Below, piece after piece: positions 26,001 to 33,680 of a stretch of DNA of 39,732 nucleotides. The position numbers and the translations under genes are program-made. Where the stretch lies: NCBI GenBank assembly GCA_002471185.1, contig DKPL01000054.1, positions 8,164-47,895 of the forward strand, given 5' to 3'. The notes beneath the pieces were generated by a model. That model saw only the letters and a list, made by a program, of their open reading frames with translations, made no database searches and had not been told where the DNA came from. Each line of letters starts with the position of its first letter. The first letter of the stretch is position 1. This DNA is from Bacteroides sp. UBA7335 (GTDB lineage: Bacteria > Bacteroidota > Bacteroidia > Bacteroidales > Bacteroidaceae).

Positions 26001-26292
26001 TTATTTGCAACTGGGCGATATTGCCAATGTTGCTACCGTCATTGTCAATGGCAAATCGTGTGGTGTAGCCTGGACCTCTCCTTATGAGGTTGATGTAACT
26101 GATGCCTTGCAAAAGGGAACTAATACTTTGCAGGTTGATGTTACCAATACTTGGGCCAACGCTTTGCGTGGAGCAGATCAGGGTAAAGCTCCTTTTGATG
26201 GAATATGGACCAATGCTAAATATCGTTTGCCAGGTGATGAATTGATACCTGCGGGATGGTTTGGACCTTATCATTTTATTCGAAAATATTAA
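23029..26292 (+). CDS. GH106 alpha-L-rhamnosidase
   Basis: A 1087-aa exported enzyme (signal peptide ~1-21, 'AIAQ'). The start of the mature protein ('KPWTFWYWMFGAAS-EGITADLEAMKDVGLGG') is the GH106 hallmark. Putative catalytic and metal-site residues E445 ('DSWECGS'), E545 ('MGEFWL') and E577 ('QAEGFT') show exactly the spacing of E461/E561/E593 that I recall for BT0986, which removes alpha-1,2-L-rhamnose in RG-II chain B using calcium. The C-terminal ~150 residues form a beta-sandwich ending in a galactose-binding-like fold ('VIVNGKSCGVAWTSPYEVDV'). First gene of module 2; the esterase ATG follows 25 bp after its stop. Long antisense frames across it are not genes. RG-II specificity is inferred; the family is certain. 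Confidence 0.93.
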   Translation: MNIKKLLTAACFVAFSYSAIAQNQLQQQFLNPQGEAKPWTFWYWMFGAASAEGITADLEAMKDVGLGGAYLMPIKGVKEGPQYNGQAQQLSPEWWRMINHSFKEADRLGLQLGMHICDGFALAGGPWNTPAKSMQKVVWSDTIVKGGKLKDLLLPQPQSYEGYYEDIATYAIPLNKQPEDTQHKPIVTYGTIKNENYATKRTITRDEEGRFRSSAPAWIQYEYPEPITARNIEIILSGNNYQAHRLKVLASQDGVAFTEVKQLTPARQGWQNTDFQSTHALPQTTARYFRFEWTPEGSEPGSEDLDAAKWSPNLRIKDIVLHTSPRIHQWEGKAGLVWRVASATTTQEVADADCVELQEVVQLPIVDGRVTGKLPRGSWRIVRMGHTATGHTNATGGGAKGLECDKFDKAAVRKQLQNWFGEMFKNTDSGLASKVLKYMHVDSWECGSQNWSDNFATEFKARRGYNLMPYLPLLAGIPMESVAKSETVLRDVRTTINELVTDIFFTVLADYAKEMDCQFSAECVSPTMVSDGLQHYQKVDLPMGEFWLNSPTHDKPNDMLDAISGAHIYGKNIIQAEGFTQIRGVWDEDPALLKPLLDRNFALGINKLFFHVYTHNPWLDRTPGMTLDGIGLFFQRDQTWWNEGKSFVDYIARCQAMLQYGHPVVDIAVFTGEEMPRRAILPDRLVPMLPGIFGQERVASEQVRLANVGEPTRVRPVGVTHSANMADPEEWINPLNGYAYDSFNKDALLRLAKAENGKLTLPGGAAYSLLVLPEAHPMNPDNLPLSKESAAKVEELQKEGIVIPTLPYVATDFSAYGIEKDIILPKNIAWTHRRGDEMELYFIADQSGNKARSSAEVNALGNRKFIASFRVSGSQPELWNPQTGEIVTPANWKEVNGRTEVEITLPANGSVFVVFPKQPRTNVIALETTNVEEIPVKVGEWEVHFPAINQTVKCDTLFDWSKSTNDKIKFYAGTVQYCTSFNLKMVPQGRVYLQLGDIANVATVIVNGKSCGVAWTSPYEVDVTDALQKGTNTLQVDVTNTWANALRGADQGKAPFDGIWTNAKYRLPGDELIPAGWFGPYHFIRKY

Positions 26293-26317
26293 TATCACGT
26301 TGATCTATTATATAATT

Positions 26318-27748
26318 ATGAAACGAACTAATCGATTCTTCTTGGCGCTTGTGTTGCTGTGTATAGGCACATTCTTGCAAGCAGAAGTTAAACTACCGGC
26401 AATTTTTGGTAGCAATATGGTGATGCAACAACAAACTCAAGCTAATTTGTGGGGAACAGCTGCTGCAGGTAAAGTGGTAAAAGTAACTACAAGTTGGGAT
26501 AATAAAACGCATCAAGTGAAAACCGATGCGCAAGGCAACTGGAAGTTAACCCTACAAACTCCATTAGCCGGAGGACCGTATCGCATCACATTTGATGATG
26601 GCCAAAAGATGATATTGGATAATATTCTGATTGGTGAGGTTTGGCTTTGCTCGGGGCAAAGCAACATGGAGATGCCCATGAAGGGGTTTAAGAATCAACC
26701 AGTTGCTAATGGCAATATGGATATCATGAAAAGTACAAACTCTGAGTTGAGGCTGTTTACTGCAAAACGAACCTCTTCGCTTACGCCAAAGACGGATGTA
26801 GTAGGCAATTGGCAAGAGGCAACTCCCGAGTCGGTTCGTGAGTTTAGTGCCACTGCATACTATTTTGGAAATTTGCTTCAAGAGCAACTGAATGTTCCCA
26901 TTGGGTTAATTGTAGCTGCATGGGGCGGTTCATCTTGTGAAACTTGGATGAATGCCGACTGGTTGCGTGCATTTCCTGACGCTAAAATACCGGCGACAGA
27001 GGCAGATATTACCTCTAAAAATCGCAATCCTACTTTGTTATACAACGGAATGTTGAAACCTCTTATCGGAACTGCCATTAAGGGAGTAATCTGGTATCAA
27101 GGTGAAGATAACTATAACCGTGCAACAACTTATGCTGATATGTTTTCAACGCTTATAAATGGTTGGAGAAAAGAGTGGGGGCAAGGAGACTTTCCGTTTT
27201 ACTATTGTCAGATTGCTCCATATGACTATAAGTTGGTAACTGAGAAGGGCAAACCGGTTATTAATTCTGCTTTTCTTAGAGAGCAACAGGCCAAAGCTGA
27301 ACTGATGAATACAAATGTGGGAATGGCTGTTTTGATGGATAGTGGCATGGAAAAATGTATTCATCCGGCCGATAAACGTACTCCGGGCGAGAGACTAGCA
27401 CGCTTGGCACTAGTGAAAACATATGGAAAGAAAGGTGTAACAGCCGAAAGTCCTTACTTTAAAAACATTGAGATAAAGAATGATACGGTTGTGGTGAGTT
27501 TTGAACGTGCTCCAATGTGGGTAAATACCAACGGCACATTCGAGTCTACACACTTTAAGGTTGCCGGTGATGATCGCATCTTCTATCCGGCTAAAGCCTG
27601 GATAGAGCGTAGCAAAGTTATGGTGAAAAGTGAGGAAGTTCCTCATCCGGTAGCGGTGCGATATGCTTTCGAAAACTTTGTTGCTGGTGATCTTTTTGGC
27701 GAAGATTTGCCTGTTTCTTCTTTCCGTTCGGACAATTGGGAAGAGTAA
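26318..27748 (+). CDS. Exported SGNH esterase, sialate O-acetylesterase type
   Basis: From ATG 26318 the protein is 476 aa; the longer frame from 26261 overlaps the GH106 gene and lacks a good signal peptide, whereas the chosen start gives one (~1-22, 'GTFLQA'). After a small beta domain, S115 lies in 'CSGQSNMEMP', the SASA/SGNH nucleophile block. The oxyanion region 'AAWGGSSCETW', 'WYQGEDN' and the C-terminal 'IHPADKR' with H349 complete the SGNH set. Such proteins de-O-acetylate sugars; RG-II carries acetyl groups on aceric acid and 2-O-methyl-fucose, a reasonable target, but the true substrate is unknown and sialic acid is unlikely in this locus. It sits between the GH106 and DUF5703 genes with small gaps. 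Confidence 0.85.
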   Translation: MKRTNRFFLALVLLCIGTFLQAEVKLPAIFGSNMVMQQQTQANLWGTAAAGKVVKVTTSWDNKTHQVKTDAQGNWKLTLQTPLAGGPYRITFDDGQKMILDNILIGEVWLCSGQSNMEMPMKGFKNQPVANGNMDIMKSTNSELRLFTAKRTSSLTPKTDVVGNWQEATPESVREFSATAYYFGNLLQEQLNVPIGLIVAAWGGSSCETWMNADWLRAFPDAKIPATEADITSKNRNPTLLYNGMLKPLIGTAIKGVIWYQGEDNYNRATTYADMFSTLINGWRKEWGQGDFPFYYCQIAPYDYKLVTEKGKPVINSAFLREQQAKAELMNTNVGMAVLMDSGMEKCIHPADKRTPGERLARLALVKTYGKKGVTAESPYFKNIEIKNDTVVVSFERAPMWVNTNGTFESTHFKVAGDDRIFYPAKAWIERSKVMVKSEEVPHPVAVRYAFENFVAGDLFGEDLPVSSFRSDNWEE

Positions 27749-27769
27749 TTCTATTTTGAAAATTTACTT

Positions 27770-30022
27770 ATGAAGCATTTATTTTTAGGTTTTATACTTC
27801 TTTGTTGTTCTTTGAGCCAACTGCAAGCGCAACCTGCTGACTATAGTTGGAATACTCAGAGCCAAAATTCATCGGAATCTATGCCCTTGGGAGGTGGAGA
27901 TATCGGGTTGAATGTTTGGGTTGAGCAAGGTGATTTATTGTTCTATTTATCGCGCACAGGTGCTTATGATGAAAATAATACCTTGTTAAAACAAGGACGT
28001 TTCAGAGTTAGCACTACTCCGTCTATTTTCGACAAAGAGGAAGATTTTCGTCAAACACTTCACTTGAATGATGGGTATATGACTGTTGAGGGTACACATG
28101 GTAAAGTGACGCTTTGGGTAGATGTGTTTCATCCTGTTGTTCACGTTGAAACCCAAACAGGAATTCCTTCTGTTTTGCAAGTGACTTATGAGAATTGGCG
28201 TGTTGCAGATCGACCTATTCGTAAGGTTGAAGGGCAACAGTGCTCTTACAAATGGGCTTTACCTCAGAATATAGCTACTACTGCCGACTCTGTTCGAGCA
28301 GATGATGGTTCGATAACGTTCTTTCATCAAAACCCTCAACAGACTGTTTTTGATGTTTCTGTAGCTCAACAAGGGCTTCAAGCGGTTAAAGATCAACTGT
28401 ACAATCCATTAGGGAATTTAATCTTTGGGGGGCGTTTGAGTGGCAATCAACTGCAGTTTAAAGAGTGCATAAGTGGAGTATATGCAGATACAGACTATAC
28501 TGCTTGGGTGTACGAAAGTAAGCGCAGTCGTAGAGAACATGAGTTTAAAATAACGCTTCATACCAACCAAGGAGATTTGCATGTATGGCAAAGTGGACTA
28601 GCTGCAAGTGAGGCACAAATCAAAGTGAAGGCTGATCGTTTGGCAACTCGTCGTTGGTGGAATCAATTTTGGAAACGTAGCTTCATTGAAGGAGGAGGTA
28701 TAGAAGGTGCTGATGTGGTTCGCAATTATACTCTTTTTCGTTATATGTTAGGCTGTAATGCTTATGGTAAAGATCCTAGTAAATTCAATGGTGGCTTATT
28801 TACCTTCGACCCGACTTATGTAGATGTTAAGATGCCTTTTACACCCGATTTTCGTCGCTGGGGAGGCGGCACTATGACGGCGCAAAATCAGCGACTAGTG
28901 TATTGGCCTATGTTGAAAAATGGTGATTTTGATATGATGAAATCACAGTTCGATTTCTACAATCGCCTATTGCCGGTAGCAGAACTACGTAGCAAAATCT
29001 ATTGGAATCATGATGGGGCATGTTATACTGAACAGTTAGAAAATTATGGCTTACCTAATCCCGCTGAGTATGGCTTTAAACGTCCTGATAGTTTTGATAA
29101 AGGTATAGAGTATAATGCTTGGCTAGAGTATCAATGGGATACCGTATTGGAATTTTGTCAGATGATACTTGATACAAAACTATACAACGGAGATGACATA
29201 ACAGAATATATGCCAATGATAGAAAGTGTAGTTAAGTTCTTTGATCAACATTATCGTCAATTGGCTGCTAAACGTGGTCGTAAAGATTTGGATGGAGATG
29301 GCAATCTTATTATTTATCCCGGAACGGCTTGTGAAACTTATAAAATGGCTCACAATCCGGCAACTACCATAGCGGCTTTGCGTTCTGTACTCCAATCTTC
29401 TGGGGTAAATAATGAAATGCTAAATCGAATACCTGCTGTGCCATTACGCTATGTGGAAGGCAAGGAGATGATTGCTCCTGCGAAATCATGGGAACGTGTC
29501 AATAACATTGAGACTCCACAACTTTATCCTGTTTTTCCATGGCGCAATTATGGTGTGGGTAGACCTGAACTAGAAAGGGCGATAAATACTTATAACTATG
29601 ATCCGGATGCGTTAAAATTTCGGACACATATAGGATGGAAGCAAGATAATATATGGGCAGCTTGCTTAGGCTTGACTGATGAGGCTAAAGAGTTAACGCT
29701 AAAGAAAATGGGGAACGGGCCACATCGCTTTCCTGCATTTTGGGGGCCCGGTTATGACTGGACACCCGATTTGAATTGGGGAGGGAGTGGCATGATTGGT
29801 ATGCAAGAGATGTTGATGCAAGAGGTGGGTGATAAAATCTATCTGTTCCCGGCATGGCCTGCTGATTGGGACGTACGGTTTAAACTTCATGCTGCACACC
29901 ACACAACCATTGAAGCTACACTTACGAATGGGAGAATTATCGATTTAAAAGTAACTCCAAAAGAGCGAGAAAAGGACATTGTAAATGGACTCGGATTAGA
30001 GAATGGCTTTACTGATAAGTAG
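27770..30022 (+). CDS. DUF5703 protein, GH95-like (alpha/alpha)6 architecture, putative glycosidase
   Basis: A 750-aa exported protein (signal peptide ~1-20). The N-terminal ~250 residues begin 'SWNTQSQNSSESMPLGGGDIG', matching the DUF5703 N-terminal beta-sandwich, which resembles GH95-type enzymes. Residues ~290-650 are helical and look like an (alpha/alpha)6 barrel. E522 in 'YPGTACETYK', followed by a helix beginning NPATT, lies where GH95 has its catalytic acid, but I cannot align it firmly. It lies between an esterase and a GH2 gene inside a locus otherwise built for RG-II, so an exo-acting role on an RG-II side chain is plausible. No activity is known to me for this group. Position matches the BT0984 slot as I recall it. 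Confidence 0.75.
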   Translation: MKHLFLGFILLCCSLSQLQAQPADYSWNTQSQNSSESMPLGGGDIGLNVWVEQGDLLFYLSRTGAYDENNTLLKQGRFRVSTTPSIFDKEEDFRQTLHLNDGYMTVEGTHGKVTLWVDVFHPVVHVETQTGIPSVLQVTYENWRVADRPIRKVEGQQCSYKWALPQNIATTADSVRADDGSITFFHQNPQQTVFDVSVAQQGLQAVKDQLYNPLGNLIFGGRLSGNQLQFKECISGVYADTDYTAWVYESKRSRREHEFKITLHTNQGDLHVWQSGLAASEAQIKVKADRLATRRWWNQFWKRSFIEGGGIEGADVVRNYTLFRYMLGCNAYGKDPSKFNGGLFTFDPTYVDVKMPFTPDFRRWGGGTMTAQNQRLVYWPMLKNGDFDMMKSQFDFYNRLLPVAELRSKIYWNHDGACYTEQLENYGLPNPAEYGFKRPDSFDKGIEYNAWLEYQWDTVLEFCQMILDTKLYNGDDITEYMPMIESVVKFFDQHYRQLAAKRGRKDLDGDGNLIIYPGTACETYKMAHNPATTIAALRSVLQSSGVNNEMLNRIPAVPLRYVEGKEMIAPAKSWERVNNIETPQLYPVFPWRNYGVGRPELERAINTYNYDPDALKFRTHIGWKQDNIWAACLGLTDEAKELTLKKMGNGPHRFPAFWGPGYDWTPDLNWGGSGMIGMQEMLMQEVGDKIYLFPAWPADWDVRFKLHAAHHTTIEATLTNGRIIDLKVTPKEREKDIVNGLGLENGFTDK

Positions 30023-30063
30023 TAGATATTGAAAACGAAAACAGATTTAAACTATATTATTAC

Positions 30064-32664
30064 ATGAGAAAGATAACAACACTTTTTCTACTTTTACTGA
30101 CTATAACGATGGCCGCTCAACAGCAGACTTCGGTTGCTGGGTTCTATCCATTGGTTGATAGTGGACGTTTAGTATATAACTTCAATCCTGGATGGAGATT
30201 TCACAAAGGAAGCATTGACGGAGCAGAAGCTTTAAATTTTGATGATTCGGATTGGGAGATAGTTTCTACTCCTCATACGGTAGAGTTGATGCCTGCTGAG
30301 GCTAGTGGAAATCGCAACTATCAAGGTGAAGCATGGTATCGCAAGCGTTTTGTAGTGCCAAATGAAGCTAAAGGCAAAAATGTGTCGTTGCATTTTGAAG
30401 CTGCGATGGGTAAACAAGATATCTATCTGAATGGCAAAAAAATTCAAGAACATATTGGTGGATACCTACCGTTTATTGTCAACTTGGATGAGTATGGAGT
30501 ACAATCGGGAGATTCCTGTTTGATAGCAGTTATGACCGATAATAGTGATGATAAGAGTTATCCTCCAGGCAAAAGACAATATACACTTGATTTTGCTTAT
30601 CATGGAGGAATATATAGAGATGTGTGGATGATTGCTAAATCTCCTATAGCTATAACTGATGCAGTAGAGGCTAATCGGGTAGCAGGCGGTGGGGTGTTTG
30701 TCCACTTCGATCATATAAGCTCAAAAAGTGCTGATGTTTATGTCGATACGGAAGTTGCCAATAAATCGAATAAAAATCAAAGTGTAACTGTAGAAACTAC
30801 TTTGACTGATAGTACAGGTAAGGTAATTCGTACGGTGGCTGAAAAAATCACACTAAAAGCTAATGAAATAAGAACTATCAATCAAAAGATTGTGGTTCGT
30901 AACCCATATCTATGGTCACCTCAATCACCTTATCTTTATCGGGTACAAACACGTATCAAGCAAGGCAGCCGTATGGTTGATGGCGGTATCACAAGAGTGG
31001 GTATTCGTAAAGCTGAGTTTAAGGGTGAGGAGGGCTTTTGGCTCAATGATGAACCTTATGGACAACTTGTAGGAGCAAACCGCCATCAAGATTTTGCTTA
31101 TGTTGGTAATGCTTCTCCTAACTCTCAACAATGGCGTGACGCTAAACGATTGCGTGATGCCGGATGTACCATTATCCGTACTGCGCACTACCCACAAGAC
31201 CCATCGTTTATGGATGCTTGTGATGAGTTGGGCTTGTTTGTAATCGTAGCTACACCAGGATGGCAATACTGGAATAAAGATTCGATTTTTGGTTCTAGGG
31301 CACAACAAAATACACGCGAAATCATTCGCCGTGATAGAAACCATACAAGTGTGTTGATGTGGGAGCCTATCTTAAATGAGACACGTTTTCCACTTGAGTT
31401 CTCTATGGAAGCTCTTCAAATAACTAAAGATGAATTTCCTTATCCCGGAAGGCCGGTAGCTGCTGCTGACGTGCACTCTGCTGGGGCAAAAGAATCATAT
31501 GATGTGGTTTATGCTTGGCCGGGAGATGATGAAAAAGAAGATAGACCCGAACAGTGTATATTTACTCGTGAGTTTGGTGAGAATGTAGACGATTGGTATG
31601 CGCACAATAATAACAATCGTGCTAGTCGTAGTTGGGGTGAGCGTCCGCTAATCATACAAGCTTTGTCTTTGGCTAAGAGCTATGATGAAATGTATCGCAC
31701 TACCGGTCAATTTATTGGTGGTGCCCAGTGGCACCCTTTTGATCATCAACGTGGTTATCACCCCGATCCATATTGGGGAGGTATATTCGATGCATTTCGC
31801 CAACCTAAATATGCTTATTACATGTTTCGTAGCCAAACTCCTGCAAACTTTGTATCACCCATAGTAGAAAGCGGCCCGATGATCTACATCTCTCACGAAA
31901 TGTCTCAATTTTCAGATGATGATGTTGTTGTGTTTACTAATTGTGACTCAGTTCGTTTATCTATTTATGATGGTGAGAAAAGTTGGACTCTTCCGGTAGT
32001 GCGTGAGAAAGGACATATGCTCAATCCTCCGGTAATATTTAAAAATGTTTGGGATTTCTGGGAAGCTCGCAACTACAGCTACTTGCAGAAAAATTGGCAA
32101 AAAGTAAATATGGTTGCTGAAGGTATTATTGACGGCAAAGTAGTATGTAGTACAAAAAAAATGCCTTCACGCCGTAGCACTAAATTACGTTTGTCGGTTG
32201 ATACTAATGGCAAAAAATTAGTTGCTGACGGATCAGACTTTATTGTTGTTGTAGCAGAAGTTACGGATGACAGTGGGAATGTTCGTCGGTTAGCCAAAGA
32301 AAACATTGTATTTACGGTAGAAGGAGAAGGTGAAATAATCGGTGATGAAACAATTCATGCTAATCCTCGAACAGTTGAATTTGGTTCTGCTCCTGTGTTA
32401 ATTCGCTCTACGCGTAACCCAGGCAAGATAAAGATAAAAGCTAACGTGCAATTTGAAGGTACTCATGCACCAACACAAGCTGAATTGGAGTTTGAAAGTA
32501 TTCCGGCAGAGTTTCCATATTGCTTTATTGAAGAAGTACAAGCTAAGAATATAACTAATAAGAGCGACTTAAATAGTAACTCCACTCAACTTTCAGAAGA
32601 AGAAAAGCAAAAGTTATTGGAAGAGGTTGAGCGTCAACAAACTGATTTTGGAATAGCCAATTAA
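30064..32664 (+). CDS. GH2 exo-glycosidase, candidate alpha-L-arabinopyranosidase
   Basis: An 866-aa exported protein (signal peptide ~1-18). Jelly-roll (~35-210), Ig-like domain (~215-330) and TIM barrel (~335-620) of GH2, with acid/base E439 in 'PILNET' and nucleophile E503 in 'TREFGE'; C-terminal Ig-like domains and a Gln/Glu-rich helix ('SEEEKQKLLEEVERQQ') follow. It differs clearly from the LacZ-type paralogue in lacking Bgal_small_N. By position after the DUF5703 gene it fits BT0983, which I recall as a GH2 alpha-L-arabinopyranosidase of RG-II chain B; a beta-galactosidase or glucuronidase remains possible. Last gene of module 2, followed by a terminator. Confidence 0.85.
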   Translation: MRKITTLFLLLLTITMAAQQQTSVAGFYPLVDSGRLVYNFNPGWRFHKGSIDGAEALNFDDSDWEIVSTPHTVELMPAEASGNRNYQGEAWYRKRFVVPNEAKGKNVSLHFEAAMGKQDIYLNGKKIQEHIGGYLPFIVNLDEYGVQSGDSCLIAVMTDNSDDKSYPPGKRQYTLDFAYHGGIYRDVWMIAKSPIAITDAVEANRVAGGGVFVHFDHISSKSADVYVDTEVANKSNKNQSVTVETTLTDSTGKVIRTVAEKITLKANEIRTINQKIVVRNPYLWSPQSPYLYRVQTRIKQGSRMVDGGITRVGIRKAEFKGEEGFWLNDEPYGQLVGANRHQDFAYVGNASPNSQQWRDAKRLRDAGCTIIRTAHYPQDPSFMDACDELGLFVIVATPGWQYWNKDSIFGSRAQQNTREIIRRDRNHTSVLMWEPILNETRFPLEFSMEALQITKDEFPYPGRPVAAADVHSAGAKESYDVVYAWPGDDEKEDRPEQCIFTREFGENVDDWYAHNNNNRASRSWGERPLIIQALSLAKSYDEMYRTTGQFIGGAQWHPFDHQRGYHPDPYWGGIFDAFRQPKYAYYMFRSQTPANFVSPIVESGPMIYISHEMSQFSDDDVVVFTNCDSVRLSIYDGEKSWTLPVVREKGHMLNPPVIFKNVWDFWEARNYSYLQKNWQKVNMVAEGIIDGKVVCSTKKMPSRRSTKLRLSVDTNGKKLVADGSDFIVVVAEVTDDSGNVRRLAKENIVFTVEGEGEIIGDETIHANPRTVEFGSAPVLIRSTRNPGKIKIKANVQFEGTHAPTQAELEFESIPAEFPYCFIEEVQAKNITNKSDLNSNSTQLSEEEKQKLLEEVERQQTDFGIAN

Positions 32665-32685
32665 AATATTTTGTGTTTTTTTTAA

Positions 32686-32733
32686 ATATAGTGAGTACGC
32701 ATATTCTACCTGTGCGTCCTCACTATATATTTT
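32686..32733 (+). terminator. Terminator after module 2
   Basis: ATATAGTGAG (32686-32695) pairs with CTCACTATAT (32719-32728); an inner ACGCA/TGCGT pairing lengthens the stem; TTTT follows. It separates module 2 from the isomerase-PL1-SusC module. Confidence 0.85.
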
Positions 32734-32738
32734 AGACC

Positions 32739-32750
32739 TTAACCGGTTAA
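32739..32750. promoter_or_regulatory. Perfect 12-bp palindrome upstream of module 3
   Basis: TTAACCGGTTAA lies between the module-2 terminator and the ATG at 32766, only 15 bp before that start. A symmetric AACCGGTT core with central CG resembles LacI-family operators. Position close to the start codon would suit repression or a start-site-overlapping regulator. Inference from symmetry only. Confidence 0.35.
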
Positions 32751-32765
32751 TATTAATTCTATGAT

Positions 32766-33677
32766 ATGGGAAACAAAAAAAGTATACTCCACCCCAAATG
32801 GATGGTTTTACTCCTATTAATACTCAGTTTTGAAAATAGTGTTGCATATACACTTTATGATTCAAAATGTGGAAACAGTGACACTGGCTATAAAATAGCT
32901 GTGTGTGATTGGATGATTCTGAAGCGTCAAAAAATAGGTGCTTTTCAATTGGCAAGTGAATTGGGTTGTGATGGTCTTGAGCTAGATATGGGTAGTTTAG
33001 GAAAGCGCGATTCCTTTGATAATAAACTCCGTGAGGTTCACTTTCAAGAACTCTTCAAACAAAAATCTTCTGAATTTAATATTGAAATAGCATCAATTGC
33101 TATGTCTGGATTTTACGGTCAGTCATTTGCTGCACATACCAACTATATCGATTTAGTACAAGATTGCCTTAATACAATGGAGGTGATGAATGTATCAGTT
33201 GCTTTTCTTCCTTTAGGAACAGGCTGTGATTTGATTAAAAATCCAGAGGTTCGCCCCGAATTGGTTAAACGTCTTAAGCTCGTAGGTGATATGGCTGCTG
33301 CAAAAGGTAAAATTATAGGTATTGAGACTTCTTTGCCAGCTATCGAAGAGATTCAACTATTAAATGAGATAAACTCTCCGGGTATTAAAATCTATTTTAA
33401 GTTTCAAAATGCTCTCGAAAATAATCGTGATCTATATAAAGAGTTACGAACTCTAGGCAAAGATCGTATTTGTCAGATACATTGTACAGATACAGATGGA
33501 GTGACATTGGCCTATAACGAACGCATTGATATGAAGAAAGTAAAAAAAACTCTTCGTAAAATGAATTGGACAGGATGGATGGTAGTAGAGCGATCACGCG
33601 ATAAGAATGACGTGAGAAATGTGAAGAAAAACTACAGCGAGAACGTAACATACTTAAAAAAAATATTTCAAAAATAA
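32766..33677 (+). CDS. Exported sugar-phosphate isomerase/epimerase-like TIM-barrel protein
   Basis: A 303-aa protein of the AP-endonuclease-2/xylose-isomerase-like superfamily. The N-terminus ('HPKWMVLLLLILSFENSVAY') is a signal sequence of about 27 residues, so the protein probably works in the periplasm, unlike cytosolic sugar isomerases. The barrel starts 'YKIAVCDWMILKRQ', and 'LGCDGLELDM', 'GIETSL', 'ICQIHCTDTDG' and 'GWMVVERSR' carry the Glu/His/Asp positions that bind the divalent metal in this fold. It lies 3 bp upstream of the PL1 gene and so is cotranscribed with the lyase, DUF3826 and susCD. Substrate is unknown; an activity on uronic acid or unsaturated products would fit the neighbours. 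Confidence 0.8.
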   Translation: MGNKKSILHPKWMVLLLLILSFENSVAYTLYDSKCGNSDTGYKIAVCDWMILKRQKIGAFQLASELGCDGLELDMGSLGKRDSFDNKLREVHFQELFKQKSSEFNIEIASIAMSGFYGQSFAAHTNYIDLVQDCLNTMEVMNVSVAFLPLGTGCDLIKNPEVRPELVKRLKLVGDMAAAKGKIIGIETSLPAIEEIQLLNEINSPGIKIYFKFQNALENNRDLYKELRTLGKDRICQIHCTDTDGVTLAYNERIDMKKVKKTLRKMNWTGWMVVERSRDKNDVRNVKKNYSENVTYLKKIFQK

Positions 33678-33680
33678 CCA

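Noticed and set aside
25630..26298. 222-aa minus-strand frame inside GH106
   Set aside because: Fully antisense to a clearly coding GH106 C-terminus, with no recognisable protein features.
30925..31344. 139-aa minus-strand frame inside the 866-aa GH2 gene
   Set aside because: Antisense shadow of the GH2 barrel coding sequence; low-complexity translation.
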